NCBI GenBank assembly: GCA_905213325.1
Contig: CAJMHW010000006.1
Coordinates: 1 to 61,149, forward strand
DNA: 61,149 nt
Direction of reading: 5' to 3'
Source of the DNA: Collinsella aerofaciens
Lineage (GTDB): Bacteria; Actinomycetota; Coriobacteriia; Coriobacteriales; Coriobacteriaceae
The position numbers and the translations under genes are program-made. The notes beneath the pieces are model-generated. The model saw only the letters and a list, made by a program, of their open reading frames with translations, had not been told where the DNA came from and made no database searches. This document shows positions 8,685 through 17,586 of the stretch, in pieces. Positions within the stretch are counted from its first letter, which is position 1, and each line of letters opens with the position of its first letter.

Positions 8685-9338
8685 CTACTTGTCGCCGGCC
8701 GCCGCCTTGGCCTCATTGAGGTAGCTATAGAAGCTGTACTTTGAGATGCCAAAGAACTCGCAGGCGCGCTCGCTCGACTTGGAAATGAGGAAGGCACCGC
8801 GACGGTCGAGGTAGCCAATGGCACGAATGCGCTCGTCTTTGGTCATGAGTGCCGCGGGCTTGCCCACAAACTGCTCGCACTCGTGCAGCAGGTCCTCGAG
8901 CAGGTCGCCGATGTTCTTGGTAATGGGCTCGGGCTCGGTGTAGCCCGTTCCGCCGGTGCCAGTAAAGGCATCGAGCGAACGCTCAAAAGCCTTCATGAGC
9001 GTAATGTCAAAGTTGATGCCCAAAATGCCGACGGGCTTGCCCTCGTCGTTGCGGATAAAGATCGTCGACGATTTGAGCAGCTTACCGTCGGTGGTTTTGG
9101 TGAGGTACGGCTCGCGGTCGTGTACATCGGTGGCGCCCTCGTGCATGGACTCAAACACGATATGGCTGGGGCCGTCACCCAGTTTGCGCCCGCTGACGTG
9201 GCCGTTTTCGATCACTACGATGGAGTGGTCCACGTCCTCGGTCTCCAGATCGTGGACGACGACTTCGCAGTTGGGGCCAAATTGGAGCGCCAGACCGTGT
9301 GCGAGGCGCTTATAAAACTCAATCTGTGCGGGGGTCAT
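8685..9338 (-). CDS. YheO/DauR-type PAS-domain transcriptional regulator
   Basis: The 217-aa protein has a YheO-like PAS domain (residues ~5-115: EVVVHDLE, DHSIVVIENGHVSGR, KSSTIFIRNDEGKPVGILGINFD in pieces) and a C-terminal DauR-like helix-turn-helix (MTKDERIRAIGYLDRRGAF, then SKYSFYSYL). Start ATG at 9338 follows AGGAAGG. These regulators sense small amino-acid-like ligands; DauR of Pseudomonas controls D-arginine catabolism. It is transcribed away from dpaL, and two matching inverted repeats lie in the shared 277-bp spacer, so it is the obvious candidate regulator of the diaminopropionate/purine cluster. Ligand unknown. Confidence 0.83.
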   Translation of the reverse strand: MTPAQIEFYKRLAHGLALQFGPNCEVVVHDLETEDVDHSIVVIENGHVSGRKLGDGPSHIVFESMHEGATDVHDREPYLTKTTDGKLLKSSTIFIRNDEGKPVGILGINFDITLMKAFERSLDAFTGTGGTGYTEPEPITKNIGDLLEDLLHECEQFVGKPAALMTKDERIRAIGYLDRRGAFLISKSSERACEFFGISKYSFYSYLNEAKAAAGDK

Positions 9339-9457
9339 GGGTGCCTTCCTAAAAATTAGTTTGGGCATACTTTGCCATAAACCACACCTGTTCGCAAATA
9401 ACGAAAGCGTCGCTGCGTTATGTAACCGTTCGGCGGCGAAAAGGTACCGATTACGGC

Positions 9458-9523
9458 AACAAACAATTTGTTAGGTTTGCCAATCAAAAAGTGTGATAGA
9501 ACAGTGCTAACAAACTTTTTGTT
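9458..9523. promoter_or_regulatory. Two AACAAA-N3-TTTGTT inverted repeats, probable operators
   Basis: AACAAACAATTTGTT (9458-9472) and AACAAACTTTTTGTT (9509-9523) are perfect 6-bp inverted repeats with 3-nt spacers. Their centres are 51 bp apart, about five helical turns. They lie between the divergent PAS regulator and dpaL, 93 bp or more upstream of the dpaL start. The TTGCCA at 9477 between them may be a -35 element, but no good -10 stands out. Binding by the neighbouring regulator is inference. Confidence 0.6.
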
Positions 9524-9615
9524 TGGCATCCACATAAAAGTTCAGTCGCATGAATGGGAATGGGCTGAAACGCGTATGCGGGGGCCGGCAAGAGAGGACT
9601 TAAGGAGTTTACCGT

Positions 9616-10830
9616 ATGGCCGATAAGATCCAGTGGGCGGGCAACACGATGCCCAAGAGCGATGACAAGCACTTGGGAATCATGAGCCTCGACCACGTGA
9701 AGAAGGCCCGTGCCTTTCACCAGTCGTTCCCTCAATATACCGTCACTCCGCTTGCCCGTCTGGACGGTCAGGCTGCGCGCCTGGGCCTGTCCAACCTGTG
9801 CGTTAAGGACGAGAGCTATCGCTTTGGCCTCAACGCCTTTAAGGTCCTGGGCGGCTCGTTTGCCATGGCCAACTATATTGCCGACGAGACCGGCAAGGAC
9901 GTTGCCGACTGCACCTTCGATTACCTGACCTCCGATCAGCTTGCCAAGGACTTTGGCCAGGCTACCTTCTTTACCGCCACCGACGGCAACCATGGCCGCG
10001 GCGTGGCATGGGCTGCCAACAAGCTGGGCCAGAAGGCCGTCGTGCACATGCCCAAGGGTTCCACCAAGCCCCGCTTCGATAACATCGCCGCCGAGGGCGC
10101 CACGGTGACCATCGAAGAGGTCAACTACGACGAGTGCGTGCGCATGGCCGCCGCCGAGGCCGACGCCTGCGAGCGCGGCGTCATCGTTCAGGACACCGCC
10201 TGGGAGGGCTACGAGAAGATCCCGTCCTGGATCATGGAGGGCTACGGCACCATGGCTTCCGAGGCTGCCGAGCAGCTGCGCGAGATGGCCATCAACCGCC
10301 CGACGCACGTGTTTGTCCAGGCTGGCGTGGGTTCGCTCGCCGGCGCCGTGGTGGGCTACTTCACCAACCTGTATCCCGATAACCCGCCCACCTTCGTCGT
10401 GGTTGAGTGCGCGCCTGCCGCCTGCCTGTACAAGGGCGCTGCCGCCGGCGACGGAGATCCGCGCATCGTGGACGGCGACATGCCCTCCATCATGGCCGGC
10501 CTGTGCTGCGGCGAGCCCAACATCCTGGGCTGGGATATCCTGCGCAACCACACCACCGCCTTCGTGTCCTGCCCCGACTGGGTCACCGCTCGCGGCATGC
10601 GCACCCTGGGCGCTCCCGAGAAGGGTGACCCGCGCGTCATCTCCGGCGAGTCCGGCGCTGTGACCACCGGTCTGGTCGAGACTCTCATGCTCGATCCCGA
10701 GTACGCCGAGCTCAAGGAACTCATCGGCCTGGACAAGACGAGCTCCGTGCTCTGCTTCTCCACCGAGGGCGACACCGACCCCGACCAGTATCGCCGCATT
10801 GTTTGGGAAGGCGAATATCCCACTTGCTAA
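9616..10830 (+). CDS. dpaL: Diaminopropionate ammonia-lyase (YgeX/DpaL)
   Basis: This PLP enzyme splits 2,3-diaminopropionate into pyruvate and two ammonia. The 404-aa product matches the family length. The PLP-lysine block SYRFGLNAFKVLGGSFA is near residue 80 and a glycine-rich cofactor-phosphate region GVGSLAGAVVG is in the middle; FTATDGNHGRGVAWAA is the typical fold-type II Asn-His block. The start ATG at 9616 follows TAAGGAG. It leads the cluster dpaL-ygeY-ygeW; a hairpin (10838-10864) separates it from ygeY. In gut anaerobes this gene set is tied to breakdown of purines and uric acid, where diaminopropionate is a late intermediate. Assignment is firm; the physiological substrate route is from known clusters. 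Confidence 0.95.
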   Translation: MADKIQWAGNTMPKSDDKHLGIMSLDHVKKARAFHQSFPQYTVTPLARLDGQAARLGLSNLCVKDESYRFGLNAFKVLGGSFAMANYIADETGKDVADCTFDYLTSDQLAKDFGQATFFTATDGNHGRGVAWAANKLGQKAVVHMPKGSTKPRFDNIAAEGATVTIEEVNYDECVRMAAAEADACERGVIVQDTAWEGYEKIPSWIMEGYGTMASEAAEQLREMAINRPTHVFVQAGVGSLAGAVVGYFTNLYPDNPPTFVVVECAPAACLYKGAAAGDGDPRIVDGDMPSIMAGLCCGEPNILGWDILRNHTTAFVSCPDWVTARGMRTLGAPEKGDPRVISGESGAVTTGLVETLMLDPEYAELKELIGLDKTSSVLCFSTEGDTDPDQYRRIVWEGEYPTC

Positions 10831-10837
10831 TCGTTGG

Positions 10838-10864
10838 GGCGGAGTAAATAGGTATCGCTCCGCC
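10838..10864 (+). other. Intercistronic hairpin between dpaL and ygeY
   Basis: GGCGGAG (10838-10844) pairs with CTCCGCC (10858-10864) around a 13-nt loop. No T tract follows, so it is more likely an mRNA-stability or processing hairpin than a terminator. Confidence 0.45.
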
Positions 10865-10904
10865 ACCTCACAGGTAGATTCCTTCGTTTGAAAGGTTATG
10901 AACA

Positions 10905-12290
10905 ATGGCTAAAGAACTCGATTTCGACGCTATCAAGGCTGCTGCTGAGTCCCATCGTGCTGATATGACTCGCTTCCTGCGCGCTATGATCTCCCACCCC
11001 TCTGAGTCCTGCGAGGAGGGTGAGGTTGTTGCCTGCATTAAGGCCGAGATGGAGAGCCTTGGCTATGACGAGGTCAAGGTCGACGGCCTGGGCAACGTCA
11101 TGGGCTTTATGGGCGAGGGCGACAAGATCATCGCCATCGACTCTCACATCGACACCGTCGGCATCGGCAACATCGAGAACTGGGATGCGGATCCCTATGA
11201 GGGCTATGAGACCGACGAGATTATCTACGGCCGCGGCGGCTCCGACCAGGAGGGCGGCATGGCTTCTGCTACCTACGCTGCCAAGATGATGAAGGACATG
11301 GGCCTCATCCCCGAGGGCTATAAGATCATGGTCGTCGGTACCGTCCAGGAAGAGGACTGCGACGGCATGTGCTGGCAGTACATCTACAACAAGGATGGCA
11401 TTAAGCCCGAGTTCGTCATTTCCACCGAGCCCACCGACGGCGGCATCTATCGCGGTCACCGCGGCCGCATGGAGATCCGCGTCGACGTTCACGGCACCTC
11501 CTGCCACGGCTCCGCTCCCGATCGCGGCGACAACGCCATCTACAAGATGGCCGACATCATCGCCGACGTCCGCGCCCTCAACAACAACGGCTGCGACGAG
11601 TCGACCGACATCAAGGGTCTCGTCAAGATGCTCGACCCCAAGTACAACCCCGAGCACTTCGAGGACGCCCGCTTCCTGGGCCGCGGCACCTGCACCGTCA
11701 GCCAGATCTTCTACACCAGCCCCAGCCGTTGCGCCGTGGCTGATTCCTGCGCCATCTCCATCGACCGTCGCATGACCGCCGGTGAGACCTGGGAGTCCTG
11801 CCTGGACGAGATCCGCAACCTGCCGGCCGCCAAGAAGTACGGCGACGACGTGAAGGTCTCCATGTACATGTACGACCGTCCGTCCTGGACCGGCGAGGTC
11901 TACGAGACCGAGGCTTACTTCCCCACGTGGATCAACAAGGAGACCGCTCCGCACGTCAAGGCCCTCGTCGACGCCCACAAGGCCATGTTTGGTGACGAGC
12001 GCATCGGCTGCGAGCCCAGCATGGACAAGCGCACCGGTCGTCCGCTGTGCGACAAGTGGACCTTCTCCACGAACTGCGTTTCCATCCAGGGCCGCTACGG
12101 CATCCCCTGCGTGGGCTTTGGCCCGGGTGCCGAGTCTCAGGCTCACGCTCCCAACGAGGTCACCTACAAGGACGACCTGGTCACCGCTGCCGCCATGTAC
12201 GTGGCTGCCCTGAATCTCTACGATCCGAGCCAGGCCGATGGCGATGCCACCGTGTTCCGCGCCGGTCTGACCAACAACAAGATCGACTAG
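10905..12290 (+). CDS. ygeY: YgeY-type M20-family metallohydrolase linked to selenium metabolism
   Basis: The 461-aa protein is an M20 peptidase/deacylase homologue. Zinc ligands are visible in IAIDSHIDTVG (His-x-Asp), YGRGGSDQEGG (bridging Asp), VQEEDCDG (Glu-Glu) and the late GFGPGAESQAHAPNE (His). It probably hydrolyses an amide or ureido bond in an intermediate of the purine/diaminopropionate route, providing diaminopropionate to DpaL. It is downstream of dpaL with GAAAGG before the ATG and upstream of ygeW. The family is named from E. coli, where it clusters with selenium-dependent molybdenum hydroxylase genes. The exact reaction is inferred. Confidence 0.92.
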   Translation: MAKELDFDAIKAAAESHRADMTRFLRAMISHPSESCEEGEVVACIKAEMESLGYDEVKVDGLGNVMGFMGEGDKIIAIDSHIDTVGIGNIENWDADPYEGYETDEIIYGRGGSDQEGGMASATYAAKMMKDMGLIPEGYKIMVVGTVQEEDCDGMCWQYIYNKDGIKPEFVISTEPTDGGIYRGHRGRMEIRVDVHGTSCHGSAPDRGDNAIYKMADIIADVRALNNNGCDESTDIKGLVKMLDPKYNPEHFEDARFLGRGTCTVSQIFYTSPSRCAVADSCAISIDRRMTAGETWESCLDEIRNLPAAKKYGDDVKVSMYMYDRPSWTGEVYETEAYFPTWINKETAPHVKALVDAHKAMFGDERIGCEPSMDKRTGRPLCDKWTFSTNCVSIQGRYGIPCVGFGPGAESQAHAPNEVTYKDDLVTAAAMYVAALNLYDPSQADGDATVFRAGLTNNKID

Positions 12291-12491
12291 TCCCATTCCT
12301 CGATTTTGTTGAGCCGGGGGCCGCTCGTGTCCCCGGCACCTCCTGTTGACTTGGGGCCCGCGGCCGTTATCTCCCATGCTTCCTCAACGGTGGCGGGTCC
12401 TCGTCATGGCGCTCTGCATGTTCTAGCCACACGCGCATGCCGGAGCGCATTAACTCATTGCGAGCGTTTCATCTTTAGAAAGGACATTTCC

Positions 12492-13694
12492 ATGGACGCT
12501 AAGTTTACCGAGCTCGTCGAGCAGCTGAACGGTCTCGACTTTAAGGGTATGTACGGCAGCGACTTCCTGCACACCTGGGACAAGACCACCGATGAGCTCA
12601 AGGCTCTCTACATCGTCGCCGACGCCCTGCGCGAGCTGCGTGAGAACAACGTCTCGTCCAAGATCTTCGACTCGGGCCTGGCTGTCTCCCTGTTCCGCGA
12701 CAACTCCACCCGTACGCGCTTCTCCTTCTCTAAGGCCGCCAACCTGCTCGGCCTTGAGCTGCAGGACCTGGACGAGAAGAAGTCCCAGATCGCTCACGGC
12801 GAGACCGTCCGCGAGACCGCTACCATGATCTCCTTCATGGCCGACGTCATCGGCATCCGCGACGACATGTACATCGGCAAGGGCGACGCCTACATGGCCG
12901 AGGTCTCCGAGTCCGTGCGGCAGGCCTACGAGGATGGCGTTCTGGATCACCGTCCCACGCTCATCTCTCTGCAGTCCGATTCCGACCACCCCACGCAGTC
13001 CTCTGCCGACATGCTCTACCTCATCAACGAGTTTGGCGGCCTTGAGAACCTCAAGGGCAAGAAGGTTGCCGTTACCTGGGCCTATTCGCCCTCTTACGGC
13101 AAGCCGCTGTCCTGCCCGCAGTCGCTGATCAGCCTGCTGCCCCGTTTTGGCATGGACGTCACCCTTGCTCACCCCGAGGGCTACGACCTCATGCCCGAGG
13201 TCGTCGAGCGCGCCAAGAGCTATGCCGCCGAGTCCGGCACCACCTTTAAGCAGGTCAACACCATGGCCGAGGCCTTCGAGGGCGCCGACATCGTGATCCC
13301 CAAGAGCTGGGCTCCGTTTGCCGCCATGGAGAAGCGTACCAACCTGTACGCCGAGGGCGATGACGCCGGCATCGCAGCGCTCGAGAAGGAACTGCTCGCC
13401 CAGAACGCCACCCATCAGGACTGGTGCTCCACGACCGAGCTCATGGAGAAGACTGCCAACGGCCAGGACACCATCTTTATGCACCCGCTGCCCGCCGACA
13501 TCTCCGGTGTCTCCTGCGAGCACGGCGAGGTTAACGCCGACGTCTTCGACATGCACCGCGTGGGCATGTACAAGGAGGCCAGCTACAAGCCGTACGCCAT
13601 CGCAGCCATGATGTTCCTGCAGAAGGTTGCCGATCCCGCCGCTACCCTCAAGGCCCTCGACGAGCGCAACACCGCCCGTTGGCTCCAGGCCTAA
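12492..13694 (+). CDS. ygeW: YgeW-type knotted carbamoyltransferase
   Basis: This 400-aa member of the aspartate/ornithine carbamoyltransferase superfamily starts at the ATG at 12492, behind AGAAAGGACA. The carbamoyl-phosphate motif appears as DNSTRTRFSF, with a second block HPTQSSADMLYL and HPLPADISGVSCEHGE near the C-terminus. YgeW proteins work in the catabolic direction, releasing carbamoyl phosphate from a ureido compound, which a carbamate kinase can use to make ATP. It closes the first sub-operon and is followed by a terminator. A carbamate kinase gene is not in this window. The family is certain; the substrate (a 2,3-diaminopropionate carbamoyl derivative) is inferred. Confidence 0.93.
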   Translation: MDAKFTELVEQLNGLDFKGMYGSDFLHTWDKTTDELKALYIVADALRELRENNVSSKIFDSGLAVSLFRDNSTRTRFSFSKAANLLGLELQDLDEKKSQIAHGETVRETATMISFMADVIGIRDDMYIGKGDAYMAEVSESVRQAYEDGVLDHRPTLISLQSDSDHPTQSSADMLYLINEFGGLENLKGKKVAVTWAYSPSYGKPLSCPQSLISLLPRFGMDVTLAHPEGYDLMPEVVERAKSYAAESGTTFKQVNTMAEAFEGADIVIPKSWAPFAAMEKRTNLYAEGDDAGIAALEKELLAQNATHQDWCSTTELMEKTANGQDTIFMHPLPADISGVSCEHGEVNADVFDMHRVGMYKEASYKPYAIAAMMFLQKVADPAATLKALDERNTARWLQA

Positions 13695-13719
13695 AGCCGG
13701 GCTGAGGTAAGCCATGTAA

Positions 13720-13757
13720 AGGGGGCGCTCTGCCAACCGGCGGGGTGCCCCTTTTTT
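13720..13757 (+). terminator. Rho-independent terminator after ygeW
   Basis: GGGGCGCT (from 13722) pairs with GGTGCCCC (13744-13751), allowing G-U pairs, and six T follow (13752-13757). It separates dpaL-ygeY-ygeW from mocA-hydA. Confidence 0.75.
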
Positions 13758-13844
13758 GCATCGCGGGCGTGCGGGATAAGCGCTTTCGATGTGGATGCCC
13801 GCGGCGCGAGTTATGGGTACGATGGTTTCAGGGGAGGTATCGCC

Positions 13845-14459
13845 ATGAAACTTGGATGCGTCATTATGGCCTCGGGCGAGGGCAAGCGGTTTGGCTCTAA
13901 CAAGATGCTTGCCGATATCTATGGCGAGCCGCTGGTTGCCCGGACCATCGATTCGGTTCCCCGGGGCTTTGACGTTGTGGTTTCGACGCGTTGGCCCGAG
14001 GTCGCCCAGATTTGCGAGGACAAGCATTGCCCGTGCGTGCTGCACGATGGCGAGCTGCGCAGCGAAAGCGTCCGTGCGGGCCTTTCGTGGGGAGTCGAAC
14101 GTAACTGGAAAGGTTGCCTCTTTTTGCCGGGCGACCAGCCGCTCGTGAGTTCGGATTCTTTTGAGGCCATGGTTCGCGCGTTTGACGAGTGTGGCCGCAA
14201 ACACCCGGTGCGCTTGGCGTGCAACGGTGAGCCTTCGAGTCCGGTGCTCTTTCCGGCGGAACTGTTCGATGCACTTATGTGTCTTGAGGGCAAGGATGGC
14301 GGCGGTTCGATCCTCAAGGGCCGTACCGACGTGGTACTGGTCGAGGCGCGTGCCTACGAGCTGTGGGACGTCGATACCGCCAAGGGACAGCGACGCATAG
14401 CGGAGCATATCGCCGCCTGCTCGTATTTTGATCGCGTGGCCAACTGCATCAACCAATAA
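13845..14459 (+). CDS. mocA: MocA/YgfJ-type molybdenum cofactor cytidylyltransferase
   Basis: The 204-aa product is a nucleotidyltransferase that converts molybdopterin cofactor to the cytosine dinucleotide form used by xanthine-dehydrogenase-family enzymes. The N-terminal signature is IMASGEGKRFGSNKML (residues ~6-21), with the Mg-binding FLPGDQPLVSSD in the middle. The ATG at 13845 follows GGGGAGG; an earlier in-frame start at 13791 has no such site. hydA starts 9 bases after its stop, so the two are co-transcribed. With yqeB, yqeC and xdhC nearby it equips a molybdenum hydroxylase that is not encoded in this window. Confidence 0.87.
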   Translation: MKLGCVIMASGEGKRFGSNKMLADIYGEPLVARTIDSVPRGFDVVVSTRWPEVAQICEDKHCPCVLHDGELRSESVRAGLSWGVERNWKGCLFLPGDQPLVSSDSFEAMVRAFDECGRKHPVRLACNGEPSSPVLFPAELFDALMCLEGKDGGGSILKGRTDVVLVEARAYELWDVDTAKGQRRIAEHIAACSYFDRVANCINQ

Positions 14460-14468
14460 GGAGCAATT

Positions 14469-15836
14469 ATGATCATCATCAAAAACGGCGCGCTCGTGAC
14501 GCCCCAGGGGCTTCGCCGAGCCGATCTTGCCATGGATGGCGATAAGATCGTGCGAATCGCTGCGGCGATTGAGCCGGGCGCGGACGATACCGTCGAGGAT
14601 GTCGCGGGCTGCTGGGTGTTCCCCGGCTTTATCGACGGCCACACGCACATGCAGTGCTGGACCGGCATGGATTGGACAGCCGATAGCTTTGAGACCGGCA
14701 CGCGTGCGGCTGCCTGCGGCGGTACGACGACCATCGTGGACTACGCGACGGCCGATCGCGGCGTGACCATGCCCGATGCCTTGGCCGAGTGGCATCATCG
14801 CGCCGACGGCACCTGCACGGCAAACTACGCCTTTCATATGGCACTCGCCGAGTGGAATGAGCGCAACCGCGCCGATCTTTCGGCCATGCGCGAGGCGGGC
14901 GTATCGTCGTTTAAGACTTACTTTGCCTACGACCACCTGCGCTTGGACGATGCCGAGACACTCGAGGTGCTGGAGGAGCTCAAGCGCCTGGGCGGTATCC
15001 TGTGCGTGCATTGCGAGAACGGCACGTTGGTGAATGAACTGCAGAAGCGCGTGTACGAGCAGGGGATTCATGGGCCCGAGGGGCATGCGCTCAGCCGTCC
15101 GGACGTGTGCGAGGCTGAGGCAGTGAGCCGTCTGCTGTATCTGGCGCACTTGGCCGGGGACGCTCCAGTCAATGTGGTGCACCTTTCGACCAAGCTGGGG
15201 CTCGAGGCCATTCGCGCTGCCAAAGCGCGCGGGCAGAAGAATATCTATGTCGAGACCTGCCCTCAGTATCTGATGCTCGACGACACCTGCTATCTGGAGC
15301 AGGGCGAGGACGGCTTTGCGGGCGCCAAGTACGTGATGAGCCCGCCGCTGCGCCATGCCGCTGACCGTGCCGCGTTGCGCGAGGCGCTTGTGGCCGGCGA
15401 GATCGATACCATCGCCACCGACCACTGCAGCTTTAACCTGCACGGGCAAAAGGACCGCGGGCGCGACGATTTCCGCGCGATTCCCAACGGCGGGCCCGGT
15501 GTGGAGCATCGCCCCGTCGCGATCGCTACGAGCTTTGAGGGACAGCTGGGTCCCGAGGATTTGTGCCGCTTGATGAGTGAGAACCCGGCGCACGTCTTTG
15601 GCATGTATCCGCGCAAGGGCTGTCTTGCCGAGGGTGCCGATGCCGACGTGTGCGTGTGGGATCCAAAGGCGCGCTGGACCATTAGCGCGGCGACGCAGCA
15701 TCAGGCCGTGGACTACACGCCGCTCGAGGGCTTTGAGGCGCATGGTCGCGCCAAGGCTGTGTTTGTGAACGGCGTGCTGGTGGCGCGCGATGGCGAGCCC
15801 ACCGGAGCCCAACCCGGTCGCTACGTCCCTCGCTAG
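14469..15836 (+). CDS. hydA: Dihydropyrimidinase/D-hydantoinase family amidohydrolase (HydA/YgeZ/HyuA)
   Basis: This 455-aa cyclic amidohydrolase opens hydantoin or dihydropyrimidine rings. Metal-binding elements are in order: GHTHMQ (HxH), SFKTYFAY (the carboxylated Lys), CVHCENG (His), VVHLST (His) and IATDHCSF (Asp), all in the places expected for the dihydropyrimidinase group. The ATG at 14469 follows AAGGAG and lies 9 bases after mocA. In gut purine-degradation clusters the HyuA protein acts on a ring-opened purine intermediate. The enzyme family is certain, the substrate inferred. Confidence 0.92.
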   Translation: MIIIKNGALVTPQGLRRADLAMDGDKIVRIAAAIEPGADDTVEDVAGCWVFPGFIDGHTHMQCWTGMDWTADSFETGTRAAACGGTTTIVDYATADRGVTMPDALAEWHHRADGTCTANYAFHMALAEWNERNRADLSAMREAGVSSFKTYFAYDHLRLDDAETLEVLEELKRLGGILCVHCENGTLVNELQKRVYEQGIHGPEGHALSRPDVCEAEAVSRLLYLAHLAGDAPVNVVHLSTKLGLEAIRAAKARGQKNIYVETCPQYLMLDDTCYLEQGEDGFAGAKYVMSPPLRHAADRAALREALVAGEIDTIATDHCSFNLHGQKDRGRDDFRAIPNGGPGVEHRPVAIATSFEGQLGPEDLCRLMSENPAHVFGMYPRKGCLAEGADADVCVWDPKARWTISAATQHQAVDYTPLEGFEAHGRAKAVFVNGVLVARDGEPTGAQPGRYVPR

Positions 15837-15862
15837 CAGCAAAGATGCCGTGTCCCCTCCTC

Positions 15863-15929
15863 AGTTGCGGTGAAATACGGACTGTTTGCGGCCATTAGGT
15901 GGCCAAACAGTCCGTATTTCACCGCAACT
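15863..15929. repeat. 67-nt palindromic repeat, copy 1
   Basis: Starts AGTTGCGGTGAAATACGGAC and ends with its complement. Here the complementarity extends to 32-bp perfect arms (15857-15888 and 15904-15935). It fills the spacer between the converging hydA and yqeC genes and could end transcription from both sides, though it lacks a T tract. Copies 2 and 3 are at 18648 and 51414. Confidence 0.9.
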
Positions 15930-15945
15930 GAGGAGATGGGGCCGG

Positions 15946-16680
15946 CTACTTGAGGCTGGTGGCGACGATGGGACGGTCGAGGGCCGCCTCGAAGCGGTCG
16001 GCCATCGTGGGGTCGCTGAGCGTGTCGACTTGGTTGAGCATGACGCGTGCGGTGTTGAGTTCCAGCGCCTGCATCTCGGCATTGAGCACCTGGGCGACGC
16101 GCTCGGGCGTGGCGATGTCGGTGAGCTCGCAGCCGCAACGCTTGCAAAAGAGCTCGGGGCGGTGGACAGCCTCGCTGATGGGCTTGCCGAATCCCGACGC
16201 GCCGACGATCCAGACGACGTTGGCCGTGCCAGATGGAATCACCGGCTCCCAGGCGGCGTGCGTCTTGAGCGGGAGTCGCTTGCTGCCGTCCGCCTCGGCC
16301 AGGACGTAATCAAAGCGCTGCGCCAGCTGGTCGAGCGGTTCGGCAGGGGAGGAGAGCTTGCCCATCTGGGGGTCCAAGATACCAGCTTGGCAGATGCTTC
16401 CCCGCACAAGCCCCGAGCAGGCCTCGCAGGTGCAGCCTGGGGCGTGTAAGGCGCCTGGCTTCCAGGGCGCAACGTCCAGACGACGGCTCGACCCGTCCCA
16501 TGGCACGCCGGCGACGGGGAACATGTGCGTGGTGGTGCAGAGGAGCACGCGGCCGCCGGCACGCATAAGCTCAAGGCCGAGCGTCTTTAGCAGGGTCGAC
16601 TTGCCACCGCTGCCGATGATCGCGGTGATGCCCGGCTCAATCTTGAGCGTGGAGGCAAGGCTGCCGTTAACCGTTTCCAT
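15946..16680 (-). CDS. yqeC: YqeC, selenium-dependent hydroxylase accessory protein
   Basis: The 244-aa protein has a nucleotide-binding P-loop IIGSGGKSTLL (residues ~21-31), a CTTTHM block, a CxCxxC-type cluster GCTCEAC near residue 82 and later CKRCGCE. The LAEADGSKRLPLK segment is typical of the YqeC family, which in E. coli and many anaerobes accompanies selenium-dependent molybdenum hydroxylases; its biochemical role is not established. It runs opposite to hydA and back-to-back with yqeB. The start at 16680 lacks a clear SD sequence; its leader overlaps the yqeB promoter region. Confidence 0.88.
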   Translation of the reverse strand: METVNGSLASTLKIEPGITAIIGSGGKSTLLKTLGLELMRAGGRVLLCTTTHMFPVAGVPWDGSSRRLDVAPWKPGALHAPGCTCEACSGLVRGSICQAGILDPQMGKLSSPAEPLDQLAQRFDYVLAEADGSKRLPLKTHAAWEPVIPSGTANVVWIVGASGFGKPISEAVHRPELFCKRCGCELTDIATPERVAQVLNAEMQALELNTARVMLNQVDTLSDPTMADRFEAALDRPIVATSLK

Positions 16681-16693
16681 CTGTTCACCGCCG

Positions 16694-16699
16694 TATAAT
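16694..16699 (+). promoter_or_regulatory. Probable -10 element (TATAAT) for yqeB-xdhC
   Basis: A perfect TATAAT stands 84 bases upstream of the yqeB start, in the 102-bp divergent spacer next to yqeC. The -35 region is weak (TTAACC at 16668, 20-bp spacer), so the direction and strength are uncertain. Confidence 0.45.
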
Positions 16700-16782
16700 G
16701 CTGCGATAAGAAATAATCATCAGAGTAGCGGTCGAACCGCTTTTGCTCTGCTCAAACCGTAGCACAGGGAGGTGCCCCGGGA

Positions 16783-17577
16783 ATGCTCGTTTATGTTCGC
16801 GGCGCAGGCGATATCGCCACGGGTGTCGCTGCTCGTCTGGTGCGCGCCGGCGTGTCGGTCGTCATGGCCGATATCGCGGTCCCCACGTGTATCCGTCGCA
16901 CAATCAGTTTTTGCGAGGCCATTCGCTTGGGCGAGGTCGAGGTCGAGGGCATTCGCGCCCGCTTGGCGCAGACGCCGGCCGAGGCGCTTGCAATTACCGA
17001 GACGGGGGATGTCGCTGTGGTGGTGGACCCCCAGGCACAGATGCTCGGCGAACTTAAGCCCTCGGCCGTGGTCGACGCGATTCTGGCCAAGCGCAACTTG
17101 GGCACCACGCGCGATATGGCGCCTGTCGTCATCGCGGTAGGGCCGGGCTTTACCGCGCCGGTTGATTGCGATGCCGTGGTCGAGACTATGCGCGGGCATT
17201 TTATGGGCCGCGTCATCACCCAGGGTTCGCCCCAGCCCAACACGGGCGTGCCAGGCATTATCGCCGGCTATGGCAAAGAGCGCGTTATTCACAGCCCCGC
17301 CGCCGGCGTGTTTCGGTCCGACCGCGCAATCGGCGACATCGTGAGTGCCGGAAACGTGATTGGCTACGCGGGCGATACGCCCATGTGCACGCAGATCGAT
17401 GGCTGTCTGCGCGGACTTTTGGCGAACGGCGTGCAGGTGACTGAGGGCTTTAAATGCGCCGATGTCGATCCGCGCGGCGATGCCAGCTATATCAACTACA
17501 TTTCGGACAAGGCGACGTCGGTCGGCGGCGGCGTGCTCGAGGCACTCGCCATGCTCACCGATGTCTTTAGAGGATAG
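16783..17577 (+). CDS. yqeB: YqeB, selenium-dependent molybdenum cofactor biosynthesis protein
   Basis: This 264-aa protein begins with a Rossmann-like motif, VRGAGDIATGVA, and has the YqeB-type middle and end: VAVGPGFTAPVDCDAVVET, TQGSPQPNTGVPG, SPAAGVFR and GDTPMCTQIDG. YqeB is genetically tied to selenium-dependent molybdenum hydroxylases and is thought to help make or insert the selenium-containing cofactor. The ATG at 16783 follows GGGAGG. It is 9 bases upstream of xdhC and co-transcribed with it. Its presence implies that the organism has such a hydroxylase, though none lies in the window. Confidence 0.9.
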   Translation: MLVYVRGAGDIATGVAARLVRAGVSVVMADIAVPTCIRRTISFCEAIRLGEVEVEGIRARLAQTPAEALAITETGDVAVVVDPQAQMLGELKPSAVVDAILAKRNLGTTRDMAPVVIAVGPGFTAPVDCDAVVETMRGHFMGRVITQGSPQPNTGVPGIIAGYGKERVIHSPAAGVFRSDRAIGDIVSAGNVIGYAGDTPMCTQIDGCLRGLLANGVQVTEGFKCADVDPRGDASYINYISDKATSVGGGVLEALAMLTDVFRG

Positions 17578-17586
17578 AAGGCGGCA

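Noticed and set aside
9484..12377. Two ~480-aa minus-strand frames opposite dpaL and ygeY
   Set aside because: Antisense shadows. Both genes on the plus strand have full-length conserved motifs.
12450..15842. 1130-aa open frame on the minus strand
   Set aside because: It lies antisense to ygeW, mocA and hydA. Long antisense frames are common in high-GC genes with strong third-position bias, and the product resembles no protein.
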